From an uncultured Collinsella sp. (lineage in GTDB: Bacteria; Actinomycetota; Coriobacteriia; Coriobacteriales; Coriobacteriaceae): DNA of 49,517 bases. The notes beneath the pieces were generated by a model that saw nothing but the letters and a program-made list of their open reading frames with translations, searched no databases and had not been told where the DNA came from. This document shows, piece after piece, positions 23,498 through 30,939 of this stretch (its first letter is position 1; the number at the start of each line of letters is the position of its first letter). Both the position numbers and the translations under genes were made by a program. The DNA lies in the NCBI GenBank assembly GCA_902464565.1, contig CABQJV010000014.1, positions 1-49,517 on the forward strand. Direction: 5' to 3'.

Positions 23498-23660
23498 CAT
23501 TGGGGACAGACTTAAATGGCTGGCCGTTGATTGGCAGTCATTGGGGACAGACTTAAATGACTAGTCGTTTGGGACGTTCTTAAACGACTAGCTTATGGGG
23601 ACAGTCTTTAGATCAATATATCTGGCCATCTAGGATAGGCTTCAACGAAAGCGGCACCTA
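23498..23660. repeat. Cluster of GGGGACAG-type intergenic repeats
   Basis: CATTGGGGACAGACTTAAATG occurs at 23498-23518 and 23539-23559, 41 bp apart, followed by three diverged forms (GTTTGGGACGTTCTTAAACG, TATGGGGACAGTCTTTAG, TAGGGACAGTCCTTCGATG). CTAGTCGTTT (23561-23570) and AAACGACTAG (23582-23591) form a perfect inverted repeat within it. They look like REP-type palindromic units. No gene is seen from 23427 to 23948. Confidence 0.7.
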
Positions 23661-23768
23661 GGGACAGTCCTTCGATGTCTGGTGCCCCCAGAGGGGTGAA
23701 GTAATACAGCTGGCTCTGTCTTTAGGGCTTTGGTGCTCCGCCCCTATATGTTTCACAAGGATTGTCGC

Positions 23769-23818
23769 ATGCGCATTTACGCGCAGAGTCTTGCGCGATG
23801 ATGCGCATGGCCGCGCAA
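23769..23818. promoter_or_regulatory. Candidate operator cluster upstream of the Gfo/Idh-DeoR operon
   Basis: The palindrome ATGCGCAT occurs at 23769-23776 and 23801-23808, 32 bp apart, and TTGCGCG (23791-23797) is inverted against CGCGCAA (23812-23818) around the second one. An AT-rich stretch with TTAAATAATG follows. The sites could bind the DeoR-type regulator encoded at 25032; this is inference. Confidence 0.4.
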
Positions 23819-23948
23819 ATATCTGCTAACTATGGTTAAATAATGACCGATAAACAAATAAACACGCAAATACAAGCAAAAGCGCGCGCAATTGTGCGAA
23901 TATAGGGCTGTTAGAAATGAAGGACTTCCGATGACTCAGGAGGCACTC

Positions 23949-25028
23949 ATGGCAGATTCCAAACAGGCTCCGCTCGACGCCGAAGCAGCCGCTAAGGCGG
24001 CGTTTGCCTCGGTCCAGGATCGGCCGTTCCCCGACGACATTTTTACGGCTCCCGAGCTTCGCTGGGCTGTGATCGGTTGCGGCGTTATCGCCAACCAGAT
24101 GGCCCAGTCTCTAGCTCTTGCCGGCCGCAAGCTTGCGGGCGTCGCAAACCGTACGCTATCCAAGGCTCAAGCTTTTGCCGAGCAGTATGGCATCGAGAAG
24201 GTCTATGAGACGGTCGAGGACCTCTACGCCGATCCGGATATCGACGCCGTCTATATCACCACGCCGCACAACACGCATATCACCTATCTGCGTGCCGCGC
24301 TGGCCGCCGGCAAGCATGTGCTCTGCGAGAAAGCCATTACCCTCAACTCTGCCGAGCTCGACGAGGCCCGTGCCATCGCCGACGAGCACAACGTGGTCCT
24401 TATGGACGCCACCACGGTGTTCCACATGCCGCTGTATCAGGAGCTGCGCCGTCGCATGGATGCGGGTGACTTTGGCCGCATGAACCTCGCCCAGCTCAAC
24501 TTTGGCAGCTATAAGGAGTACGGCGACCTGACCAACCGCTTCTACAACCGCAGTCTTGCCGGCGGCGCCATGCTCGACATTGGCGTGTACGCCCTGTCCG
24601 TCATGCGCCTGTTTATGGCCAGCCAGCCAGCCGAGGTCGTGTCTCTGGGCAATACCTGCGAGACTGGCGTTGACGTCGCGGGTGGCATTGTCTGCCGTAA
24701 TGCTGAGCAGCAGCTGGGCGTTGTGAGCCTTACGCTCCACTCCAAGCAGCCCAAGCGCTCGGTCATCAGCTTCGATAAGTGCTATATCGAGGTCAACGAG
24801 TATCCGCGTGCCGACCATGCGACCATCGTGTGGACTGCGGACGGTCACCGTGAGGAGGTCCACGCTGGCACCGAGGCATACGCTCTGTGCTACGAGATGG
24901 CCGACCTGGAGAAGGCCGTTGCCGGCGATGATTCGAAGCGCGAGCTTCTGGGCTATGCTTCTGATGTTATGGAGCTGATGACCAAGTTCCGCGCCGACTG
25001 GGGAGTCGTGTACCCCGAGGAGGAGTAA
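23949..25028 (+). CDS. Gfo/Idh/MocA family NAD(P)-dependent oxidoreductase
   Basis: The protein has an N-terminal Rossmann domain with the dinucleotide motif VIGCGVIANQMA (about 41-52) and the CEKAITLN motif (about 127-134) in the place of the usual EKP. A C-terminal alpha/beta dimerisation domain follows. It resembles dihydrodiol and inositol/sugar dehydrogenases, but the substrate cannot be read. The ATG at 23949 follows CAGGAGGCACTC and gives 359 residues; an ATG at 23931 would add six. It is four bases upstream of the deoR-type gene, so the two form an operon, and sugar or polyol use is likely. Confidence 0.85.
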   Translation: MADSKQAPLDAEAAAKAAFASVQDRPFPDDIFTAPELRWAVIGCGVIANQMAQSLALAGRKLAGVANRTLSKAQAFAEQYGIEKVYETVEDLYADPDIDAVYITTPHNTHITYLRAALAAGKHVLCEKAITLNSAELDEARAIADEHNVVLMDATTVFHMPLYQELRRRMDAGDFGRMNLAQLNFGSYKEYGDLTNRFYNRSLAGGAMLDIGVYALSVMRLFMASQPAEVVSLGNTCETGVDVAGGIVCRNAEQQLGVVSLTLHSKQPKRSVISFDKCYIEVNEYPRADHATIVWTADGHREEVHAGTEAYALCYEMADLEKAVAGDDSKRELLGYASDVMELMTKFRADWGVVYPEEE

Positions 25029-25031
25029 GCG

Positions 25032-25778
25032 ATGCTTGCGGAAGATAGGCTCAACGCGATCGTGACGATGGTGCAGCAGGCCGGCTCGGTTACCGTGCCG
25101 GAGCTTGCTGAAGCCCTGGGCGTGACGGCGTCTACCATTCGGCGCGACCTGCAGGCGCTCGACCGTGCACACCGTATCGCCAAGGTGCACGGAGGCGCGA
25201 CGAGTCTGGAGCGCGCGCACGTGACGCGCGACCTGACGATCAGCGAGCGCAGTGATCTTCATAACGATGACAAGGAGCGCATCTGCGCCCGTGCCGCGGC
25301 CCTGGTGGAGCCCGATAGCTTTGTGTATATCGATTCGGGCTCCACGACCCTCAAGCTCATCGAGCATCTTCCGCGCCTTGAGGGTGTCACCTATGTGACC
25401 GATTCCGTGCTCCATGCTCAGCATCTCGCCCTGCGTGGTATGCGCACCGTGGTGCTAGGCGGCGAGCTCAAGCCCGAGACCGAGGCGCTCGTCGGTCCCG
25501 ATGCCTTGGCAACCCTGGACCGCTATAACTTCAACTGCGGTTTTTGGGGTTCCAATGGCATCGCCGCCGAGCAAGGTCTCACCACACCGGATATCGAGGA
25601 GGCGCAGGTCAAGCGTATCTCGATGCGCCATACCGCCAAACGCTTCGTAATCTCGGACGCCAGTAAATTTGGCATGGTGGCGCCCGTCAAGTTTTCGGAC
25701 TTCCGCGACGCAACGATTATTACTGCGGGCGAAGTACCCGCCAAGTACCAGTCGATGGACAACGTCATCACGGTCTAG
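25032..25778 (+). CDS. DeoR/GlpR family transcriptional regulator
   Basis: Residues 1-58 form the DeoR winged helix-turn-helix, with SVTVPELAEALGVTASTIRR as the recognition element and the hallmark HGGAT after it. Residues about 75-235 are the sugar-phosphate sensor domain, with DSGSTT (about 98-103) as the phosphate-binding loop and GSNGI near 175. The 248-residue length is typical. ATG lies three bases after the oxidoreductase stop, with GAGGAGTAAGCG upstream. It probably represses its own operon in response to a sugar phosphate. A REP-like palindrome follows. Confidence 0.92.
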   Translation: MLAEDRLNAIVTMVQQAGSVTVPELAEALGVTASTIRRDLQALDRAHRIAKVHGGATSLERAHVTRDLTISERSDLHNDDKERICARAAALVEPDSFVYIDSGSTTLKLIEHLPRLEGVTYVTDSVLHAQHLALRGMRTVVLGGELKPETEALVGPDALATLDRYNFNCGFWGSNGIAAEQGLTTPDIEEAQVKRISMRHTAKRFVISDASKFGMVAPVKFSDFRDATIITAGEVPAKYQSMDNVITV

Positions 25779-25795
25779 CGACGGGACAAGGCCAA

Positions 25796-25960
25796 AACCA
25801 CCACAAAGGTGCCTGTCCCCATTGTGGTGGTTACGCCGTTCCTTTGTCTCGATCTGTAACATCTGGGGCCGATTTTGCCGAGTTACTGTTACAGATTGAG
25901 ACGTTTTGGGACCGCGGCTGAGCCATTGCGGCAAAGCCACCACAAAGGTGCCTGCCCTTT
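25796..25960. repeat. Intergenic palindromic repeats between convergent genes
   Basis: CCACCACAAAGGTGCCTG occurs at 25798-25815 and 25937-25954. The first belongs to an 11-bp perfect stem (25796-25806 with 25822-25832). Between them GTCTCGATCTGTAAC (25846-25860) pairs with GTTACAGATTGAGAC (25888-25902) with one mismatch. The second copy runs into CTGCC-CTTTTT-GGCAG, which can act as terminator for either side. Confidence 0.7.
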
Positions 25961-25970
25961 TTGGCAGGTT

Positions 25971-26630
25971 TTAGGGCTCCCAGGGGCAGGGGGCTTCGAT
26001 GTGGATGTGCTCACCGGTTACGGGATGCGTAAAGGACACGCTGTGGGCATGGAGCATCAGGCCGCAGGGACGCGGCGTGCCGTAGAGCTCGTCGCCCACC
26101 AGGGGATGACGCTCGCTCGCCAGATGCACGCGGATCTGGTGTTTGCGGCCGGTGAGCAGCTCGACATCGATATACGAGCGCGTGGGCAGGCCACGACGGC
26201 TCTTAAGACGCTTGAGCACCTTCACGCGCGTTTGAGACGGCTTGCCACTGGCGCCGACGCGCATCTTGCGGCTGTCGTGACGGTCGCGGGCGATGGGCTT
26301 GCCGATGAGCTTTTCGTTCCAGTCGATCTTGCCCTCGGCGAGCGCCAGGTAGTGCTTTTCGAAAGCGTGGTCGATGACCATCTGGTCAAAGGCGGGCTGC
26401 GTCTGCTTGTCGAGCGAAAACAGCACCACGCCGGTGGTGTCACGGTCCAGGCGGTTGAGCGGCTGCATGTCGGTTGCGGCAAAGCCGTCGCCCATCGCCA
26501 ACAGCAGGTCGCTGGCGTAGTCGGTAAGCGTGCGCTCGCCGGTGCCGTCGCCGTGGACGATCATGCCGGCGGGCTTGTCGATGGCCATGAGCCAGGCGTC
26601 GCAGTAGAGGACTTGAGGTTCTTCGTTCAC
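25971..26630 (-). CDS. RluA-family pseudouridine synthase
   Basis: These enzymes isomerise specific uridines in rRNA or tRNA. The 219-residue protein is the bare catalytic domain without an S4 RNA-binding domain: IDKPAGMIVHGDG (about 17-29), NRLDRDTTG with the catalytic Asp (about 59-67; many relatives have HRLD), and LLTGRKHQIRVHLA (about 158-171). The start is a GTG with AAAGG upstream, 15 bases after the U32 gene stop, so both RNA-related genes are cotranscribed. The target site is unknown. Confidence 0.9.
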   Translation of the reverse strand: MNEEPQVLYCDAWLMAIDKPAGMIVHGDGTGERTLTDYASDLLLAMGDGFAATDMQPLNRLDRDTTGVVLFSLDKQTQPAFDQMVIDHAFEKHYLALAEGKIDWNEKLIGKPIARDRHDSRKMRVGASGKPSQTRVKVLKRLKSRRGLPTRSYIDVELLTGRKHQIRVHLASERHPLVGDELYGTPRPCGLMLHAHSVSFTHPVTGEHIHIEAPCPWEP

Positions 26631-26645
26631 GTGTAAGCCTTTCGG

Positions 26646-29141
26646 TTAGCTGATTCCCACAAACATGCAGCCCGAGGTCGCCCCGCGTAGGCGGGCGGCG
26701 GGCTTGCGGCCGGCTTGCGCGGCCTCGACGGCGCGACGAACGCGGGCGACGGCGCGGCCCACCTCATCCGTCTCGAGCAGCGTTCCGTCCACCATGAGAC
26801 GACGCACGCCGGCATCGAGCAGCTGAGGGACCTGCGGCGTGAGGTCGATGGGATAGGCATCGTACAGGCGAGAGCGGCCGTGGATATCGGTGCGGACAGG
26901 CATGACCTTTCCGTCGATATTCTTGAGCGAGAGCTTGCGGGCGCGCAGGCGGCAGTTGGCGCAATCGTGGATGCAGCCGTTGGCAACCTGCAGAATGCAG
27001 TGCTCGCTTGTCATGACGCGCGGGCGGCCAAAGACGGTGATGCCCAGAGCCGCGGGCGCGGCGGCGCCGAGCGAGACAATCTCGTCGAGCGTGATTTCGG
27101 GCGAGAGCCAAAACGCACCGGCTCCGCGCTCGGCAAGCGCCTCCATGCAGGGCGTGTTGTGCACCGGCAGGCAAGAGCGAATCTCGGCCGTGGCGCCGGC
27201 ATGCGCGGCTACGGCGAGCTCAGAGATATTGCCGACGGCGACCGTGGCGCCGGCAACAACCCACGGGTCGACGCGTACGTGGTCAACGGCGCGGCAGACC
27301 TCGTCGAGTACGGGCACGATGCCCTGCTCAAATGCATCGGCGGGGGAGAGCTCGGCCGCATCGAGCGCGTCGGTGGTCATGTAGATGCGCGTTACACCCT
27401 CGGCGCGAGCGGCCTCGGCGGCCTCGAGCGAGGTGACGGTGGCGCAGATCTGCGGCTCATCGCGGTAGTGCTCGGGCGCGGGGCGGGAATCACTGGCTAC
27501 AATCGCCGGCAGCTCGAGCGTTTTCGCGCGCTCCTCGTACGGTGCCAGAATGGCCTTTTCCAGCGCCTTACAAGCGGCGGCGCGCACCTTGTGCACGGCG
27601 GAAAAGCCCATACCGCAGCCGGCGTCGAGCGAAACGTCAAAGCTTACGGCCTCAAAGGGCGAGGAGCCCATGCGGCCCACATGCTCAACCAGATCGGATG
27701 CCTCGACGGCGCGGGTCTTGGCGGCCTCGACGGTGAAGCCCGTGGCGGTGGCGGTGAGCGCGGGGTTGTCACAGCAGGTGAGTGTGACAGTAAACGGCTC
27801 GCCCAAGCGCGCCACGACGGACACGTCAACAGCTCGGCGGCGCAGCACATCGCGCTTGAGCGCGGCGCCGGCGGCGTCGATGGCGCGCTGACTGCGAATC
27901 ACGCGGACGCGGCAGCCCTCGGGCATGCTGCGGGGCACGCGGCACTCGATGATGTCGCCGGCGGCGGCATCATCGGCGGCAATGGTGGTCAGGAACTGGT
28001 CAAACTCGTTATCGTGGCGAAGCTCCAGCAGGTCGCCCTTGCCCACGGCCTCAAACAACTCAATGCGGGCGATGGCGGCGCGCCGACGGCGGTCGTCGGG
28101 CTTGAGGCCGCGCACATCGCGGTTGGCCAGACGGCTGCCCAGTACCGTGCCCACGATCTGGCCGCGGTTGTTGGAACGCTCATAGCTCATCATCTCGTCG
28201 CCCGAGGTGCCGTCCTGGTAGGCGTGCGTAAAGTCGCGGTTGAAGCAGCGCTTGAGCTGGCGCTGGCGGGCGGCATCCTCATCCTTGGAGGTCGAAACAT
28301 CGGCAAGCATGTCATCAATTTCGTGACGATACACGTCGACGATGGAGTACACGTAATCGGGGGCCTTCATGCGGCCCTCGAGCTTGAGCGATGCGGCGCC
28401 GGCGTCATGCAGACGGCGAACAAGCTGCGACGTGTTGGTGTCGCGCGGGCACAGCGCGCGCTCGCGACCGGCAGGGGAGAGCGAGCGGCCGTTCTCGTCG
28501 ATCAGCTCGTAGGGCAGGCGGCAGGGCTGGGCGCACATGCCGCGGTTGGCCGATCGTCCCGCCATGGCAAAGCTCGAAAGCAGGCACAGGCCCGAGTAGC
28601 AAAAGCAGATGGCACCGTGGCTAAAGACCTCGAGGTCCACATCGGGCGCGGCGTCGTGAATGGCGGCGATTTCGTCGATGGAGAGCTCGCGCGAGAGAGT
28701 CACGCGGTCGGCGCCCTGCTCACGGCACCAAAGGGTTCCGCGGTCGTCGTGGATGTTCGCCTGGGTCGAGATATGTGTCTCGATGCCGGGCATGGTGCGC
28801 TTGACCTCAAAGAACAGACCCCAGTCCTGGATAATGAAGGCATCGGCGCCCAGCGTGGAGCAGCGATGGATGAGCTGCAGTGCATCGCCCATCTCGGACT
28901 GCTTGATGACGATGTTGACCGTGACGTAGACGCGCGACCCGGCTAGATGCGCGGCGCGGCAGGCTTGCTCAAAGGCCTCGTCGGTAAAGTTGGTTGCCTT
29001 GCGGCGGGCGTTGAAGCTGCCCATGCCGCAGTAGATGGCGTCTGCCCCGGCGGCGAGCGCGGCGGCAAAGGGCTCCGGGCCTCCGGCGGGGGCCAAAAGC
29101 TCGGGCCTGCGGTTAGTGGTTCGGCTGGCGGTTGCGGTCAT
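26646..29141 (-). CDS. U32 family protein, RlhA-like (23S rRNA C2501 hydroxylation family)
   Basis: The 831-residue protein starts with RPELLAPAGGPEPFAAALAA and carries the U32 signature: EVFSHGAICFCYSGLC (171-186) and NRGMCAQPCR (199-208), with four cysteines (179, 186, 203, 207) that bind an iron-sulfur cluster in relatives. The middle part resembles the DUF3656 domain of E. coli RlhA, and a long C-terminal half holds a second, diverged barrel-like region with CIHDCANCRLRARKL (about 735-749). Despite its name, the family modifies RNA or helps hydroxylation rather than cutting protein. ATG at 29141 follows AAAGGCAGGAT. It pairs with the pseudouridine synthase downstream. Confidence 0.85.
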   Translation of the reverse strand: MTATASRTTNRRPELLAPAGGPEPFAAALAAGADAIYCGMGSFNARRKATNFTDEAFEQACRAAHLAGSRVYVTVNIVIKQSEMGDALQLIHRCSTLGADAFIIQDWGLFFEVKRTMPGIETHISTQANIHDDRGTLWCREQGADRVTLSRELSIDEIAAIHDAAPDVDLEVFSHGAICFCYSGLCLLSSFAMAGRSANRGMCAQPCRLPYELIDENGRSLSPAGRERALCPRDTNTSQLVRRLHDAGAASLKLEGRMKAPDYVYSIVDVYRHEIDDMLADVSTSKDEDAARQRQLKRCFNRDFTHAYQDGTSGDEMMSYERSNNRGQIVGTVLGSRLANRDVRGLKPDDRRRRAAIARIELFEAVGKGDLLELRHDNEFDQFLTTIAADDAAAGDIIECRVPRSMPEGCRVRVIRSQRAIDAAGAALKRDVLRRRAVDVSVVARLGEPFTVTLTCCDNPALTATATGFTVEAAKTRAVEASDLVEHVGRMGSSPFEAVSFDVSLDAGCGMGFSAVHKVRAAACKALEKAILAPYEERAKTLELPAIVASDSRPAPEHYRDEPQICATVTSLEAAEAARAEGVTRIYMTTDALDAAELSPADAFEQGIVPVLDEVCRAVDHVRVDPWVVAGATVAVGNISELAVAAHAGATAEIRSCLPVHNTPCMEALAERGAGAFWLSPEITLDEIVSLGAAAPAALGITVFGRPRVMTSEHCILQVANGCIHDCANCRLRARKLSLKNIDGKVMPVRTDIHGRSRLYDAYPIDLTPQVPQLLDAGVRRLMVDGTLLETDEVGRAVARVRRAVEAAQAGRKPAARLRGATSGCMFVGIS

Positions 29142-29298
29142 ATCCTGCCTTTCAAAATGCTCAGATATTCAAAAGTATAGTGGCGTCGCTGCGGTGGGCG
29201 ACGCCCGCAGCCTAAGCAGGACAAAGTCTTCAGCAGCTTGGACTGGCTGCTCCACATGAGAACCGTTCAGCGGTTCGGGGAAACCGTTGGTCGATAAA

Positions 29299-29329
29299 AT
29301 ATTCTCGCAAGCTGATAATATTCTTGCAT
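29299..29329 (+). promoter_or_regulatory. Direct-repeat site upstream of ridA
   Basis: ATATTCTCGCAA (29299-29310) and ATATTCTTGCAT (29318-29329) are direct repeats 19 bp apart in an AT-rich patch. A small hairpin GAACCG-TTCAG-CGGTTC lies just upstream (about 29259-29275). They may be a regulator site; the region 29142-29440 holds no gene. Confidence 0.35.
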
Positions 29330-29440
29330 CAAACAGAAACCTTGAGTACTATCCCAATCAAGCGCGGTGTTCAGACCGAATTGTGCCTCCCGGTGCGAAC
29401 GCCGCGCTCACGCTCTCTATCTGATCGTAAGGAGAAAAAC

Positions 29441-29818
29441 ATGAGCAAGACCGTCGTGTCTTCCGATAACGCACCCGCAGCCATCGGCCCGTATTCCCCC
29501 GGTATCCAGGCCGGCAACATGGTGTTCCTGTCCGGCCAGCTGGGCATCGATCCCGCGACCGGCAAGATGCCCGAGGGCGTCGAGGCCCAGGCCAAGCAGT
29601 CCCTCGCCAACGTTGAGGCCCTGCTGACCGCTGCCGGCGCTACCTTTGCCGATGTCGTCAAGACCACGGTCTACCTGGCCGACATCGCCGACTTCGCCGC
29701 CGTGAACGAGATCTACGCCTCCAAGTTCGAGGCCCCGTTCCCCGCGCGCAGCGCCTTCCAGGTTGCCGCCCTTCCGGCTGGCGGTCTGGTCGAGATCGAG
29801 GTCGTCGCCGCTCTCTAA
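29441..29818 (+). CDS. ridA: RidA family reactive intermediate deaminase
   Basis: RidA hydrolyses reactive enamines and imines made by PLP enzymes, freeing ammonia. The 125 residues have the family length and start SSDNAPAAIGPYSPGIQAG; FLSGQLGIDP and the C-terminal PARSAFQVAALPAGGLVEIE hold Arg103 and Glu120, the substrate-binding residues. ATG at 29441 follows GTAAGGAGAAAAAC. It lies beside a purine module, where it may protect against enamine intermediates from ammonia lyases; that link is inferred. Confidence 0.93.
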   Translation: MSKTVVSSDNAPAAIGPYSPGIQAGNMVFLSGQLGIDPATGKMPEGVEAQAKQSLANVEALLTAAGATFADVVKTTVYLADIADFAAVNEIYASKFEAPFPARSAFQVAALPAGGLVEIEVVAAL

Positions 29819-29847
29819 GACGTTGGCCACAACTAAACATGACATGC

Positions 29848-29887
29848 AAAAAGACCCTGCAGCGCGTGCGAGCTGCAGGGTCTTTTG
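29848..29887. terminator. Bidirectional terminator between ridA and the regulator gene
   Basis: AGACCCTGCAGC (29852-29863) pairs with GCTGCAGGGTCT (29872-29883), with A and T runs on both flanks, serving both convergent genes. Confidence 0.92.
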
Positions 29888-29930
29888 TCAAGTGATGGAT
29901 CGCTTGTGGAGCCGCACTCCATTTTGCTCG

Positions 29931-30587
29931 TTAGCCTTCCTTGCGGACTTTTTGCAGGTAGCGGTAGACGCTGGGCTCAGAGATGCCCAGCGCGGCGGCG
30001 GCGCAGGCCACGGCGCCCTTGAGCATGAACACCCCGTTACCGTTGAGGTGGCGAATGACGTCCACGCGGTCGCTCTGACCAAGCGACGCTACATCCAGCC
30101 CGCGCGCGCTCAGCAACTCGGCAATGCTGCGGTCGATGAGCTCCTGTGTAGACTCCGAAAGGCTTTCGACCTCGATAGGGGCGGGCTCCGTGCGCGTCGG
30201 CGCCGCGTCGAAGCACGCCATGAGCTGCTGCGCCATGGCGTTGATGGAGCGCACGGTCGAGAGGTCGGTGTTGACGCAGAGCATACCGACGATCTCATCA
30301 TTCTCGCGGATAAAGTACGTCGCTGACTCCAACGTCTTGCCGCCGGCACCGCGCCCCTCGTAGCCCGTAATAAACGGCCGGTCGCGATACTTGGCGTCGT
30401 GCATGATCTTGAGTGCCAGATCGGTGGCGGGACCGCCGACCTTGCGGCCGCTCACGATGCCGTTGCGAATATCGACGATGGCGTGGTCAGGATCCGAGAA
30501 ATCGTGCAGCACGATTTCGCTGTTTTTGCCGAGTATCTGCTCCAGAAAATCGACCATCGGCAAAAAGCGACGTACGGTCTCGTTCAC
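29931..30587 (-). CDS. YheO/DauR-type PAS-HTH transcriptional regulator
   Basis: The N-terminal YheO-like PAS domain (about 8-120) contains LGKNSEIVLHDF, and GRGAGGKTLESATYFIRE is typical of the family. The C-terminal HTH (about 165-215) includes GAVACAAAALGISEPSVYRYL as the recognition helix, split over the helix-turn-helix. The GTG start at 30587 is set by AAAGGAG six bases upstream, giving 218 residues; an in-frame ATG upstream has no ribosome site. DauR regulates D-arginine use in Pseudomonas; here the gene is divergent from the purine permease, so it likely controls that operon. Its ligand is unknown. Confidence 0.88.
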   Translation of the reverse strand: MNETVRRFLPMVDFLEQILGKNSEIVLHDFSDPDHAIVDIRNGIVSGRKVGGPATDLALKIMHDAKYRDRPFITGYEGRGAGGKTLESATYFIRENDEIVGMLCVNTDLSTVRSINAMAQQLMACFDAAPTRTEPAPIEVESLSESTQELIDRSIAELLSARGLDVASLGQSDRVDVIRHLNGNGVFMLKGAVACAAAALGISEPSVYRYLQKVRKEG

Positions 30588-30823
30588 GGGCAACTCCTTT
30601 GGGTGAAATCGGAAATGTTCATAACAATTTTTTCTCATGGTAACACGCTGCCCATCATCTCGTATATCCGCAGGTACATTGCGTAATGCAGACGAACGGT
30701 AGGAATTTAGCGGTAAACGGTTGACCAAAAGAAATGTTAGATGTTATTTTGACCAGACACTGTCCTGACCTGCGGAAATGCGTAATTTCAGCTGAAGAAT
30801 AGTCTGATAACAAAAAATTATTA

Positions 30824-30852
30824 TTGAGAATGAGAATCATCTTTAATACGAT
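30824..30852 (+). promoter_or_regulatory. Promoter of the purine operon with overlapping Fur-like box
   Basis: TTGAGA (30824-30829), a 17-bp spacer and TACGAT (30847-30852) form a promoter. GAGAATGAGAATCATCTTT (30826-30844) lies over it and matches 14 of 19 positions of the classical Fur box. The region 30588-30939 is AT-rich and otherwise empty; the transcript would have an untranslated leader of about 80 bases. Confidence 0.55.
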
Positions 30853-30939
30853 ATGCAATGAAGGCACAACCTCAACCCCGCACTGCGTCACAATAGAGCG
30901 TCAGATGCGAAAACAACTACTTCGAGGATTGGTGGTCAA

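Noticed and set aside
23498..23660. CRISPR array
   Set aside because: Only two identical 21-bp units with diverged others and no cas genes; it fits REP-type repeats better.
26715..28946. 743-codon plus-strand frame opposite the U32 gene
   Set aside because: The minus-strand U32 protein has clear motifs; the plus frame is its complement only.
30853..30939. Purine riboswitch before the permease
   Set aside because: The short leader lacks the conserved loop and junction bases of the purine riboswitch.
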